DNA of 64,000 nucleotides from an uncultured Parabacteroides sp. (GTDB lineage: Bacteria; Bacteroidota; Bacteroidia; Bacteroidales; Tannerellaceae): assembly GCF_905196875.1 (NCBI RefSeq), contig NZ_CAJJWO010000001.1:62001-126000 (forward strand). Reading direction: 5' to 3'. The position numbers were made by a program, and so were the translations under genes. A model generated the notes under the pieces. The model was not told the DNA's origin. It saw only the letters and a list, made by a program, of their open reading frames with translations, and searched no databases. This document shows positions 36,001-44,230 of the stretch, piece by piece. The first letter of the stretch is position 1, and every line of letters starts with the position of its first letter.

Positions 36001-37322
36001 TCGTCAGGATTCTTACCTCCATTCAAATTATAAGTAATTGAAAGAGAGGGAAGCCATTTAGCATAAAATGTTTTATCACCTGTTGCGTTTTTCGGAATTG
36101 AGTGATATGCTGTTCCACTAAAATCTTGTTTTTCAAACCAAGCAACAAAACCACTATTATCTTTAGTTGGAACAGGCAGCTCCAATGCCTCTTCAGACAC
36201 ATATTTAGTAGGATAACTAGCAGGCATTTTACCATCATTCACTATATAATTGATAGAATATTCCCGATACCATTTTGCATAAAATGTTTTATCGTCCAAA
36301 CTTCCTTTAGGAATTGATATCTGACGGTCTCCGGAAAAATTTTCTGATGTATACCATCCCATAAAACGATAATCGGTTCGAGTTGGGGTTGGCAATGTTA
36401 TTTCGTCCGATTCATAAGTAAAAGATATCGGAGCATTAGAAGGATTATTACCACTATTAAGATTATAATTTATGCCATATTTATTCAATGACAGATCAGC
36501 TTCAAAAGTTATATCAACAGTCGAAGTTCGATCTGAAGTAGTCGGCAAATTAGATTCATCAACTTTGTTCCCATTATAGAGCCATCCATTAAATGTATAT
36601 CCTGTTTTAGATACAGCAGGGAGTTTGAAGTCTTTTTTTTCAATAGTATATGCTGACATGAACGATGATTGTAAGGATCCACCATTAGTTTCATAAGTCA
36701 CTTTGTAAGTAACAAGATCAACTGTAGTAGAGGTGGCTATAAGACCTTCACTCTCATAATCAGTACTTGAACCACCGACAATATACGCTCCATTAGGAAC
36801 CATCATACTGACTTTTCGTATTGTACCATCATCTTTATTAGGGTCAAGGGTATAACCTTTTCCATCTTCCCTACCTAATCCAGAACCATTTGTGGGATGA
36901 GCCTCTAATTTTACTTTTTTAATCGCGATAACACCTCCATTATATGAAATAGTGACTGCTGAATACCCTTTCGACCCAACAACATGACTAGAAGAACCTT
37001 TTGAGGTTGCAGATATTGTCCCTCCACCTGTAATAACTAGATTTCCTCCATTCACACTTATACACGTAGCAGCTCCATTATTATTACGAGTCGCATATAA
37101 GGTTTTCCCATCTAAATCCAGAGTAATATTTCCTGAAGATACTATTAACGTCTCATCTCCGAGTCCAATATCGTTTACCAATTTAATATAGGAATCACCC
37201 CGGTTAACTGCTGCACGTAACTCTTCGAAATTTTTCACATCTATAGACCATGAATATATTACATTTCCCATTAACAGGGTTAAGATTAACCAATATCTCA
37301 TTCCTAGTTTCATTTCTCCCAT
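33003..37322 (-). CDS. Giant secreted beta-repeat protein with InlB_B (Flg_new) repeats and T9SS-like C-terminal sorting domain
   Basis: 1439 residues. A hydrophobic signal peptide covers about 8-25; in-frame ATGs at codons 4 and 8 are alternative starts. Residues about 27-200 resemble a right-handed beta-helix (GNITLDLDGKTLYA, NGGNLVITGGGTISA). Seven Listeria-Bacteroides repeats of about 70 residues follow (about 207-715), each with YNLNGG, PTRxGYxFxGWY and KTFYAKW-like blocks. Next come divergent InlB_B/Flg_new_2 and a chitobiase-like C-terminal domain (about 715-1370). The last 60 residues (about 1375-1439) resemble a type A T9SS sorting domain ending GVYLVKVGDNGVRKVIVR. I infer a surface adhesin or structural protein. 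It is the last gene of the araC operon. Confidence 0.9.
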   Translation of the reverse strand: MGEMKLGMRYWLILTLLMGNVIYSWSIDVKNFEELRAAVNRGDSYIKLVNDIGLGDETLIVSSGNITLDLDGKTLYATRNNNGAATCISVNGGNLVITGGGTISATSKGSSSHVVGSKGYSAVTISYNGGVIAIKKVKLEAHPTNGSGLGREDGKGYTLDPNKDDGTIRKVSMMVPNGAYIVGGSSTDYESEGLIATSTTVDLVTYKVTYETNGGSLQSSFMSAYTIEKKDFKLPAVSKTGYTFNGWLYNGNKVDESNLPTTSDRTSTVDITFEADLSLNKYGINYNLNSGNNPSNAPISFTYESDEITLPTPTRTDYRFMGWYTSENFSGDRQISIPKGSLDDKTFYAKWYREYSINYIVNDGKMPASYPTKYVSEEALELPVPTKDNSGFVAWFEKQDFSGTAYHSIPKNATGDKTFYAKWLPSLSITYNLNGGKNPDDAVKSFTEESPNITLPTPTRNGYNFSGWYKDTSFSGSAITNVQTGTKQNQTFYAKWTPTVYKITYNLNGGTNPEGTKQTYTIEDNDIQLLAPTRTGGTFAGWFTDSNFSQSITTITKGSSEDKTLYAKWNLTTYTIKLDTKGGSSLGDVSYTVDTDNMALSTKARKEGYTFAGWYKDENCTQAFGETISKGTSGNFTLYAKWIPINYTITYNTYSDVTVPSSTYTIEQEATLPVPQRNAYSFAGWYVSDRLEGESVMAIPKGTTGNKTFYAKWSAGSVVNISQGANGTFTVKNGDKEIKSGEYVGPKTELILTATPVAPYTLSKWVVNGKDVTGNPAKVEMPATGGLAVSAVFVDNRTAVAAPEIVTTPANTDKVPKGESVKVKLNKTDESASLYYSVDGAPEKAYSGEFLVSSAKDTLVIKAISRKTGFKDGVTTRQVVFDNNKITLTFNLPLGVKATNPTGGDVVSAIVAGGSFEFKLTVDQSYYTNLDSMIVAANDSTIKAGSSGLYTLTNCSSNVTVSVFGLKAKTSTVTLQQSENGKIRFTDGAEETTTTVDYGATISVTAVADEDFKFLQWSTGSQTNPLKLTVTRDTTVSARFISDYKAYAVTLPELEGVTVKPFSGYTTEVKKDGTFKFYLQFASGYHEDNLVVRANGEELVKNKGGYAIYHINKNISISVEGIGRDAMTLKVPEHVNAKVVETMADATKQEVYEETVVLLHAEAPAGKVFTKWTDGKTDNPRLSTALDAKQLIPLFDDKGDAPYAKVVLNQTAGAAITGVNANMDAVKKGDLVQLKVVLLPAYSQSEVVLTADDKILTPEVSLRAATETKTYVYMLPVQEDGLTIKVSELKLNTYNVTMTQTDGGIVSATPVGKVTHGDKIQLKAQPSSGMLFIKWWDGNTLNPYPHTVTSDTEVKAYFLGAESTVDNESIQNGESVQITTTGQTLSIVAAEESLLYIWDYKGSLFRNLKIPAGGYSLSLPAGVYLVKVGDNGVRKVIVR

Positions 37323-37342
37323 TTCTTCTACATATTATGCTT

Positions 37343-38998
37343 CTACTCAAACACCAACTCCAGTTCATCCAGCAACAACACACTACTCGTACTGCCTGTA
37401 AAGTAATCGCCATACTTACTGGCTGAAGCTACAATCAATATATAAGTAGGCTTCGTTGTCTGATCACGATACTCCAGGTCTATACGGAACTGTGTGTAAT
37501 TTTTGACCGTTTCACCTTGAACCAATTGACCGAAAGCTATCATATTTTCGTTTTTCCAGCTAAGGTCAACGAAAGTCCCTGTATTTGTATTGACAGGGAA
37601 AGGAGCCGACCAACCGGAAAACAACGCCATATAGATATGGCAGGAATCCTTGCGGCCTTCCAATTCTTTATAAGGATCTTTCGCCTTATCGATCGTACCT
37701 GAATTATATTTATAGTAACCACGCAAAGCTGAAGGACGACCGGTATACGGACGACCAAAATTAAGCGAAGCACCACTCAAACCTTCCACTTTACCGAATG
37801 TACCGCAGTAAAGACTACCGGCAGCAAATACCCCGGCCACCGTTTTACTTTCCAGACGGGCAGCCTTTCCTTTTACGACATCACTTGTCTCCGGCGAAGT
37901 CGGATTTGCTTCACCTACTGCATTCGAACCTTTGTTTCCCGAATCCCAGAAATAATTCTCAGTCGTCAGGTCAAGATTAGCATACCAACTCTTTCCATCT
38001 TTATACCAATCGTCCAGTGAAAGGTTAGGAACAAGCTCAATCTCCTCAGTAGTGAATGTTTTTATATCCTCAGTCTTGCCATCTACGGTCAGTACATATT
38101 CATACATCATGCCCGGCTTTAAATGTGTAAAGACCAGGGAGAAGTTACCTTCTTCATCTATATCGATCTCGCTGGAAAGCACCTCTTCCCAACCCTCGTC
38201 CGAATCAGCTTTTGTTTCTGTTTGGGGTTTACCGCGATAACGTGCCGCCACTTGTCCGGTCTGCGTCTTCCCTGTTACACAAGCCCGTTTAGCCCAGGCC
38301 GAAACAGAAGTAAACGACATGCCGGCAGGTGGATAAGCCACACTGACAGTCCACTCCTCCGTTTCATCAAAAGCCGAAACCCGAAAGGTACGGGGACGGG
38401 TAAAATCTGTTATCTCCTGCCAATTCTCAGGTATAATTTTCGCAATAGAACTACCCAATTGTAATGTTTCGAGCTTTATATTACGCAAAGAAGGCTGGTT
38501 CGTTGAATCTACATATACAACAACATTATGATTATCTTCATCAATCAGGGATTCGCCCAATTGATTTGCCACAGTTACTTTACGCTTAATCTCATGCGCC
38601 ACTGTTACCGTCCATACATAATCCTGATACAAACGCAACAGGAAAGATACCGGTTGTTTAAAATTCATCCGGGTATTAGCACCGACAGGCAGACTGTCTA
38701 CCGAGACGAAACCGGTATCCGGAAAATGCTGAAAGGCCTTGCAAGCAGCAGAGTCGGGTATCACATTCATTCCCTTTGTTACTACCAACTTTGTCACTTT
38801 AAGATCTCTCAGATCCAATGTATCTGCCACTTTCACAGAAATACTGGACGAAGCTTTATCAATCTTCACCGAAGTTTCCCCTTCAACACCAAACTCTTCA
38901 ATCACTCCTTCGATAGTTGGATAAGGCAAATCGTTCTCCACACACCCCGGTAATAAGAGCATCAGCAATAAACACAAAATACTATATCTCGTTTTCAT
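37343..38998 (-). CDS. Surface lipoprotein with C-terminal PCMD domain
   Basis: A lipoprotein signal peptide (MKTRYSILCLLLMLLLPGC) places the mature start at Cys19, followed by VENDLPY, acidic as in exported Bacteroidetes lipoproteins. The middle (about 40-330) is beta-rich. The C-terminal 240 residues match the PCMD domain (putative carbohydrate metabolism domain, PF13201): VPNLSLDDWYKDGKSWYANL, NYFWDSGNKGSNAVGEAN, GRPSALRGYYKYNSG, CHIYMALFSGW and a closing DYFTGSTSSVLLLDELELVF. The same C-terminal module ends two other proteins of this operon. It starts nine bases after the beta-barrel gene. Function is unknown; carbohydrate binding is an inference from the domain name and fold. Confidence 0.87.
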   Translation of the reverse strand: MKTRYSILCLLLMLLLPGCVENDLPYPTIEGVIEEFGVEGETSVKIDKASSSISVKVADTLDLRDLKVTKLVVTKGMNVIPDSAACKAFQHFPDTGFVSVDSLPVGANTRMNFKQPVSFLLRLYQDYVWTVTVAHEIKRKVTVANQLGESLIDEDNHNVVVYVDSTNQPSLRNIKLETLQLGSSIAKIIPENWQEITDFTRPRTFRVSAFDETEEWTVSVAYPPAGMSFTSVSAWAKRACVTGKTQTGQVAARYRGKPQTETKADSDEGWEEVLSSEIDIDEEGNFSLVFTHLKPGMMYEYVLTVDGKTEDIKTFTTEEIELVPNLSLDDWYKDGKSWYANLDLTTENYFWDSGNKGSNAVGEANPTSPETSDVVKGKAARLESKTVAGVFAAGSLYCGTFGKVEGLSGASLNFGRPYTGRPSALRGYYKYNSGTIDKAKDPYKELEGRKDSCHIYMALFSGWSAPFPVNTNTGTFVDLSWKNENMIAFGQLVQGETVKNYTQFRIDLEYRDQTTKPTYILIVASASKYGDYFTGSTSSVLLLDELELVFE

Positions 38999-39007
38999 GC
39001 TTCGTTT

Positions 39008-39757
39008 TTACAGATAAAAGACAATACCTAAATCGATAGACAGCAGATTAATTTTGAAATTAGCAGAACTGGCAGTACGTTTTCCTTTATACACCTGATC
39101 TTTCGTCTGATCGTACCAATTAAAGTTCAATCCAGCAACACTGATTGAAGCTTCCACTGCCGCAAAATCGTTTACAAAACAGGTGATGCCGGGAGCTACT
39201 CCTATATTCAAATTATGCTTCAGTTCATACATTCCGGAAAGATCCTTTCCTGCACCGGAACGACTGTTGCTTTCAGAATAACCATACGAGACGCGCGCCT
39301 CGTTGAACAAACCAAAACGCTTGCTGTCACCCAGATTTAAATAAGTACGCAGAAAGATAGCAGCAGTATAAGTATTGGAGGTTGCCTTGTAATCTTCCAC
39401 GCTAAAGCTTAAGTCATCTCCCAATTCGAGAGAAAGATTTCCCAGATCCGTATAAGAACGAGAATAAGAGAATCGCCCCCCGATACTGATATTATCCCGG
39501 ATGAAATAACTCACCAAAGGGGTTACTTTAAATGTATATCCATCGCTTTCAATATCCTTCAATACCGATAGAAATTCAAAATTTTCATCTACATGTTCAC
39601 TATATGAAAAAGTAGTACCAACCATCCATTGTCCTTTCGGGATAAAGGTTTTTAACAAAATACCCCGATCGTATTTGTTCTTCTCTGCCAATGCAGGCAA
39701 AGAAAAACAGATAATTAATAAAAGGGTAAAGGATAAGAGTCGTTTCATATGTATCAT
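39008..39757 (-). CDS. Outer-membrane beta-barrel protein
   Basis: After a signal peptide (in MKRLLSFTLLLIICFSLPALA), the 249-residue protein consists of alternating amphipathic strands (GQWMVGTTFSYSEHV, TPLVSYFIRDNISIGGRFSY, TAAIFLRTYLNLGD, IAPG-like turns) and ends in SIDLGIVFYL. The terminal aromatic-hydrophobic strand is typical of BAM substrates. It probably forms an 8- to 10-strand barrel. The ATG at 39757 overlaps the upstream stop as TAATG, indicating coupled translation; the in-frame ATG three codons later begins the signal peptide more normally. Within the lipoprotein operon it may anchor or export the partner proteins; that is inference. Confidence 0.83.
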   Translation of the reverse strand: MIHMKRLLSFTLLLIICFSLPALAEKNKYDRGILLKTFIPKGQWMVGTTFSYSEHVDENFEFLSVLKDIESDGYTFKVTPLVSYFIRDNISIGGRFSYSRSYTDLGNLSLELGDDLSFSVEDYKATSNTYTAAIFLRTYLNLGDSKRFGLFNEARVSYGYSESNSRSGAGKDLSGMYELKHNLNIGVAPGITCFVNDFAAVEASISVAGLNFNWYDQTKDQVYKGKRTASSANFKINLLSIDLGIVFYL

Positions 39758-42042
39758 TAATCATTAATATTTATAGGAGTCATACCTTCAAATTCAGTTC
39801 CAACAAAGGAAGCAGCGTTGTAATCGTAATCCAGACTAAACTCATCAATATATAATTCACTACTAGTTGAACCAGTAAAATAATCTCCATAACGACTAGC
39901 TGTTGCTACAATAAAGAGATATACTACACCATCCTTAGGAGGATTTTCTTTATAAATCAAAGGAATTTTAAATGGAGCATAACCATTCAAAACTGATTCT
40001 ATTGTAGATTCTCCTGTCCGATCTTCCGTCTTTGTTGTAATATACTCACCATAGGCAAATATACCTTCTCTCTCTTTGTTAAATACTTTAATTTCAGATG
40101 TTGTTGATACTACATCTAATGATTTTGTACCTAAAGCTATATAAATAAAACACTGGTCCGTATCTCCTTCCTTTACTCCTGAAGGCGTTCTTCCTTTAGT
40201 GTCTGTATAATTTATCGTACCCGGAGTATATTTATAATATCCTCTCAGACAAGTTGGATAACCATTATGCTGATGACCATACTTCAAAGTAGCTCCTGAT
40301 GAAGAAACAGATTGAGCCTCTCCTACAAAAGCACTACCTGCTGCAAAAGCACCAACCCCCAACTTTGCCGCATACTGAGATTTAAGAAAAGCTCCTAAAC
40401 TTGATTTAGCAGTAGCATTCTCACTGGTACTGCTCGTTAATGTTGCTCCGGCAGCACTAGCACCCCAGTTCCCTGAATCCCAATAAATACTCGAATTTAC
40501 ATTATTTGGAGTCATAAATGTTCCTCCCATACCAAAAGCTACAGCGGCTTTTTTTCTTTCACTCCAATCTTCAAACCCCAAATTGGGCACTTCTATCTTT
40601 TTTTGAATATCAAAATTTATCGGTTCACATTTTATATCTGCATTTTCGTCTGAAACAATCCAATATTTATAACTATTTCCAGCATTCAACCCTGTTACCA
40701 AAGCTGAAATATAGCCATCGTTCTTATTCCTCTTACTCGGTCTTATATCTTTAACATTACCTACATCATCTCCTATTTGCAATCTGAAATAACAACTTTC
40801 ATCCAGACAAACGCCTTGAAGTACGGCAAAAGTTGTCCAACAAATCGGATTTTCCACATAAGCAGACACATCCGGCATTATCTTAATAGTAAAAGCCATA
40901 GAAACTTCCTGATATTTATCATCTAAAATATCAACCGTAAAGGTATGTAGTGTCGGTTGATCGTCTTTACAATCCAGATGTTCTACAATAGCGGATATAT
41001 CCATCCGGTAAGTCGCATAACGAGGATCACTGCTATCTACCGGAGATTCGGGTAATGCAGGAAAACCAATCTGACCACCTTCCCCTTTTGATATATCAAA
41101 ACGCAATTTGCCCAATGTTGGTGAGTTCATAGTTACTACAAACGACTGCAATGAGTTCTTACTGCCCAATGTATAATCCAACCAAATAGTTCCTGCATTA
41201 GGTCTATGGCTTTGTTCCGTTCTCTTAAACGAATAAATGCCATCAGCCGTAAATGCACCTCCTAACTTCATTGAAGGTTCGCCTGCACCAGTCAAGTCCT
41301 CTTTCTTTATAAATATATTATAAGTAATCTCCTTATGTTCATCATCCACATCAATATCAAAGTCAGCGCCTGCATCATCACTTGTATCTTCATTGGAAAT
41401 AGTAAACTCAAAAGTATAATGATACTTCGGTTCAATATCCGGATATACTTTCTTTATTGTAAACTCATTACCATCATTATTCACCAATTTCAATTGGACA
41501 GTCAACTTCTCCGGGGTAAAGAAACCTGCACGATATTCATCGCGAGTATAAGTCAATGATCCAGATGAATTACTAACCGTTGTTTGGTAGTCGGTAAAAT
41601 GCTCTTGTACTGATTTACCATACACAACAGACACTTTTGTATTTGCAATCGTACAAGTTATTTTTGTATTGGTAATTTCTCCCTGTTTCACTTCCACCTC
41701 TTCCTGTCCCCGGTAAAGAGGAGTTTCCCAACCTGCGCCATCTACTCCATTAGAACAAACAGCCACTGTGTACTTGCCTACCGGAAGTACCAACCGTTGT
41801 CCTTTTACCTCTTTCAAGTAATCGTTATAGACCTTCAATGTATCTTCCTCGCCTTTTAGTATCGCAACTTGCAATGACTCATACGTCACATCTGTTGTTG
41901 CACGAGTCTGCAAAGTTCCGTCCTCCTCTACATTCAAATACAAAATACCGGTAGGGACAACATTGTTGCGATCATCATTACAGGAAGCAAACAGACCTAT
42001 CAGCAAGCAGATACTGTACCAAACTTTTATATAGTGTTTCAT
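39757..42042 (-). CDS. DUF4493-PCMD surface lipoprotein
   Basis: A lipoprotein signal peptide (MKHYIKVWYSICLLIGLFASC) has Cys21 followed by NDDRN, an acidic export-type signal. Residues about 35-250 are the DUF4493 domain (GILYLNVEEDGTLQTRATTD, LPVGKYTVAVCSNGVDGAGW, YRGQEEVEVKQGEITNTKIT, VYGKSVQEHFTDYQTTVSNS). The middle (about 265-500) is beta-rich with a fibronectin-like ALVTGLNAGNSYKYWIVSDE. The C-terminus (about 505-745) is the PCMD domain, starting VPNLGFEDW. It is 761 residues. It closely parallels the 893-residue first lipoprotein of the operon. Spacing to the upstream gene is eight bases. No catalytic residues are evident; a structural or binding role is likely. Confidence 0.87.
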   Translation of the reverse strand: MKHYIKVWYSICLLIGLFASCNDDRNNVVPTGILYLNVEEDGTLQTRATTDVTYESLQVAILKGEEDTLKVYNDYLKEVKGQRLVLPVGKYTVAVCSNGVDGAGWETPLYRGQEEVEVKQGEITNTKITCTIANTKVSVVYGKSVQEHFTDYQTTVSNSSGSLTYTRDEYRAGFFTPEKLTVQLKLVNNDGNEFTIKKVYPDIEPKYHYTFEFTISNEDTSDDAGADFDIDVDDEHKEITYNIFIKKEDLTGAGEPSMKLGGAFTADGIYSFKRTEQSHRPNAGTIWLDYTLGSKNSLQSFVVTMNSPTLGKLRFDISKGEGGQIGFPALPESPVDSSDPRYATYRMDISAIVEHLDCKDDQPTLHTFTVDILDDKYQEVSMAFTIKIMPDVSAYVENPICWTTFAVLQGVCLDESCYFRLQIGDDVGNVKDIRPSKRNKNDGYISALVTGLNAGNSYKYWIVSDENADIKCEPINFDIQKKIEVPNLGFEDWSERKKAAVAFGMGGTFMTPNNVNSSIYWDSGNWGASAAGATLTSSTSENATAKSSLGAFLKSQYAAKLGVGAFAAGSAFVGEAQSVSSSGATLKYGHQHNGYPTCLRGYYKYTPGTINYTDTKGRTPSGVKEGDTDQCFIYIALGTKSLDVVSTTSEIKVFNKEREGIFAYGEYITTKTEDRTGESTIESVLNGYAPFKIPLIYKENPPKDGVVYLFIVATASRYGDYFTGSTSSELYIDEFSLDYDYNAASFVGTEFEGMTPININD

Positions 42043-42050
42043 ATAAGCTA

Positions 42051-43433
42051 TTATTTCTTTGTCAACTTTATTGTAGCACTCGTACTCTCTCCATTCTTAT
42101 CTTTCAAAGATACTTTGAATGAATTGTTCGTATCTAGCATACCCATAAACGGAGATATATCAAATTTCAAATCGCCTTTCTCCCCCTTTGAAGGTACTAT
42201 TAATTTTTTCCCCATATCGGATAATAACTCGTTGACCTCATCAACGGAAGAAGAGTCGAGTAAGTCCAAAGAGAGTTTTATAGCATCTCCTATCTCTACA
42301 TATACATCCAAACCTGCAAGTCCGGTGGGAAGATACAAGTTGATAACGACTTTAGAACTTGCTGTTACAGTTTGCGTTGTTCCTAAATTAAATGATTTAC
42401 CATCAAGCGAACCGGTAATAGCGATTTTCTTCTGTACATCACCACCACCTGGATTTTCACTACCCCCAGGATTATCATCCCCACCCGGCGTATCTGGTTT
42501 ATCCGAATCAACAAAATCAGAAGGTATTTCAATAATATAATCTTTCTCGATCAAAGACACGTCGACTTTAATAACAGGCCCTTTAACAGGGAATTCCGGA
42601 ACATCGGGATTGTCGGGAGTATCAGGTTCTTCCGGATCTTCCGGTTCCTCGGGTTCGGATGGGTCGGAAGGATTATCATCATCTCCTCCGGGAGTGTTCG
42701 GGTTGTCAGAAACAGAGCCTAACAAGATAAGAATGTTATTATGCGACTGTATCAAATCTTCTTTTGAAAGATCATAAGAATAAGTATAGATATTATTTTC
42801 ATGCGTTGTTGCATACATTGTGAAGCGCAAAATACCGGTGTCTTTCAAATAAGCGACACGCATCTCTTCTTTCGTAAGCGTTAATACACCGGAACCATTA
42901 TCTATCACGATATAATAATTGTCAGTAAACCGTGAGAGGAAATCTTGATCACATAAGAACTGTACCTTTTTATTTCCAAGCTTACATTCAGCTACCACTT
43001 TGACAACTTCCTTTTCAGAAACAACACAAGTCGTATCTCCGACATAATAAGGAGTATTAAAACCGGCTTTCAAATCGCTTCCATAAGTGGCCTTTATTGA
43101 ATATTTCCCAACTGGCAACAAAAGTTCCCCATCTTCACGCATAGCAGCATACGATTCGTATACCTTCACTGTCTGACCAATGCTATCCAAAATAGAAATG
43201 GTGAAATCTTCCGGGTTTAAGTTATTTTGTGAAGCGTCACCATTCACTTTTGTACCGGGAGCATCCGGTTCCTTCTCTGCTTTCAGCTCCAGATCCAACA
43301 TTCCAACATTCTCATAGGTTGGCTTCCCTTCTTCAGAATCTTTTCCTCCTCCCAGCAAATCCTTTTTCATTTCACAGGAGAAAAGAACTGGAAGACAGCA
43401 TAATAATATATATAATGTACGCATAAACATCAT
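42051..43433 (-). CDS. DUF4493 surface lipoprotein with acidic proline-rich linker
   Basis: The signal peptide ends in the lipobox LFSC, with Cys20 followed by EMKKD. Residues about 45-240 are a DUF4493 domain (MLDLELKAEKEPDAPGTKV, LPVGKYSIKATYGSDLKAGF, YVGDTTCVVSEKEVVKV). A linker of about 45 residues, almost all Pro, Asp, Glu and Asn (about 245-288, for example PSEPEEPEDPEEPDTPDNP), follows, then a second PGGDD-rich spacer (about 317-335). A beta-rich C-terminal domain (about 338-460) has no recognised family. It has no PCMD module. It overlaps the upstream lipoprotein gene by four bases. Confidence 0.83.
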   Translation of the reverse strand: MMFMRTLYILLCCLPVLFSCEMKKDLLGGGKDSEEGKPTYENVGMLDLELKAEKEPDAPGTKVNGDASQNNLNPEDFTISILDSIGQTVKVYESYAAMREDGELLLPVGKYSIKATYGSDLKAGFNTPYYVGDTTCVVSEKEVVKVVAECKLGNKKVQFLCDQDFLSRFTDNYYIVIDNGSGVLTLTKEEMRVAYLKDTGILRFTMYATTHENNIYTYSYDLSKEDLIQSHNNILILLGSVSDNPNTPGGDDDNPSDPSEPEEPEDPEEPDTPDNPDVPEFPVKGPVIKVDVSLIEKDYIIEIPSDFVDSDKPDTPGGDDNPGGSENPGGGDVQKKIAITGSLDGKSFNLGTTQTVTASSKVVINLYLPTGLAGLDVYVEIGDAIKLSLDLLDSSSVDEVNELLSDMGKKLIVPSKGEKGDLKFDISPFMGMLDTNNSFKVSLKDKNGESTSATIKLTKK

Positions 43434-44230
43434 TCCTCTATTTTATCAGTTAATGATACTGCCTTTAAAGAAAGTTTTTGGGGTTGCTCTCCTGCATCCA
43501 GATTAATGATATAATACTCACCTAGTTTAGGAGAATTTGTATTATTCTTTACACGGTACGTCCGTTCCGGATACCACTGGTCGCCACTACCTAAACGAAC
43601 TGTCACTTTTATGAGCAGTTCATCGCAAGGGTCGATGAAATAACCGGAATCCATCTTGTCAGGAGTAAATTCCCAGTCGGCAACACCGTTGGAAACGGTT
43701 ACTTTATAACTATAATTATTCGGTTTCAACTCCAGCATCTTTTTGAATTGTTCCGAAAGAGCAAGTTCTACACCTAAACTTTTAAAGGTACATTTCAAAT
43801 CGACATTAGTCGTTGTCTTCTCTTCGATTGTAAAGTTCCGCTGATCAACAAAATAGGGGGTAGCCGATACTTTGATATCTCCTAGTTTATAGGAACTGGC
43901 AATAACCGAATAGTCACCATGCGGCAAAACTAATGGAAGTCCTGCATCCACCAATCCGGTAAAAGTATCGAACTCTTTAGCTACTGATCCGTCGGCCTTA
44001 AGGATTCCAACATAAAAGTTATCGACCTCGATATCGCTAAAATCAGCACTCTTTGTAATTACCGGAATGGTAATATTTGTAGAAGTACTATTTTTCAGGC
44101 TTAAACCACCCATACCATCGGTATAAGGAGAGTTATCCAAGTCCGCTCCTTCGCTACATGCGGTAAAGGCAGCGAGAAGGGGTAAGAATAAAGTATATAA
44201 TATTGTCTTTTTCATATTCTCGTTATTCAT
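43430..44230 (-). CDS. DUF4493 surface lipoprotein (single domain)
   Basis: 266 residues: a lipoprotein signal peptide (MKKTILYTLFLPLLAAFTAC from codon 6) with Cys25 followed by SEGADLD, then one DUF4493 domain (about 40-255). Recognisable blocks are GGLSLKNSTSTNITIPVITK, LVLPHGDYSVIASSYKLGDI, YFVDQRNFTIEEKTTTNVDL and FKKMLELKPNNYSYKVTVSN. It lacks linker and PCMD domain and so is the minimal member of the paralogous set. The start at 44230 overlaps the upstream gene by eight bases; the ATG five codons later begins the signal peptide and may be the true start. Confidence 0.83.
   Translation of the reverse strand: MNNENMKKTILYTLFLPLLAAFTACSEGADLDNSPYTDGMGGLSLKNSTSTNITIPVITKSADFSDIEVDNFYVGILKADGSVAKEFDTFTGLVDAGLPLVLPHGDYSVIASSYKLGDIKVSATPYFVDQRNFTIEEKTTTNVDLKCTFKSLGVELALSEQFKKMLELKPNNYSYKVTVSNGVADWEFTPDKMDSGYFIDPCDELLIKVTVRLGSGDQWYPERTYRVKNNTNSPKLGEYYIINLDAGEQPQKLSLKAVSLTDKIEE

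Noticed and set aside
34990..36720. DNA-level repeat array within the giant gene
   Set aside because: The repetition is explained by seven diverged protein repeats; the DNA copies are not identical enough for a separate element.
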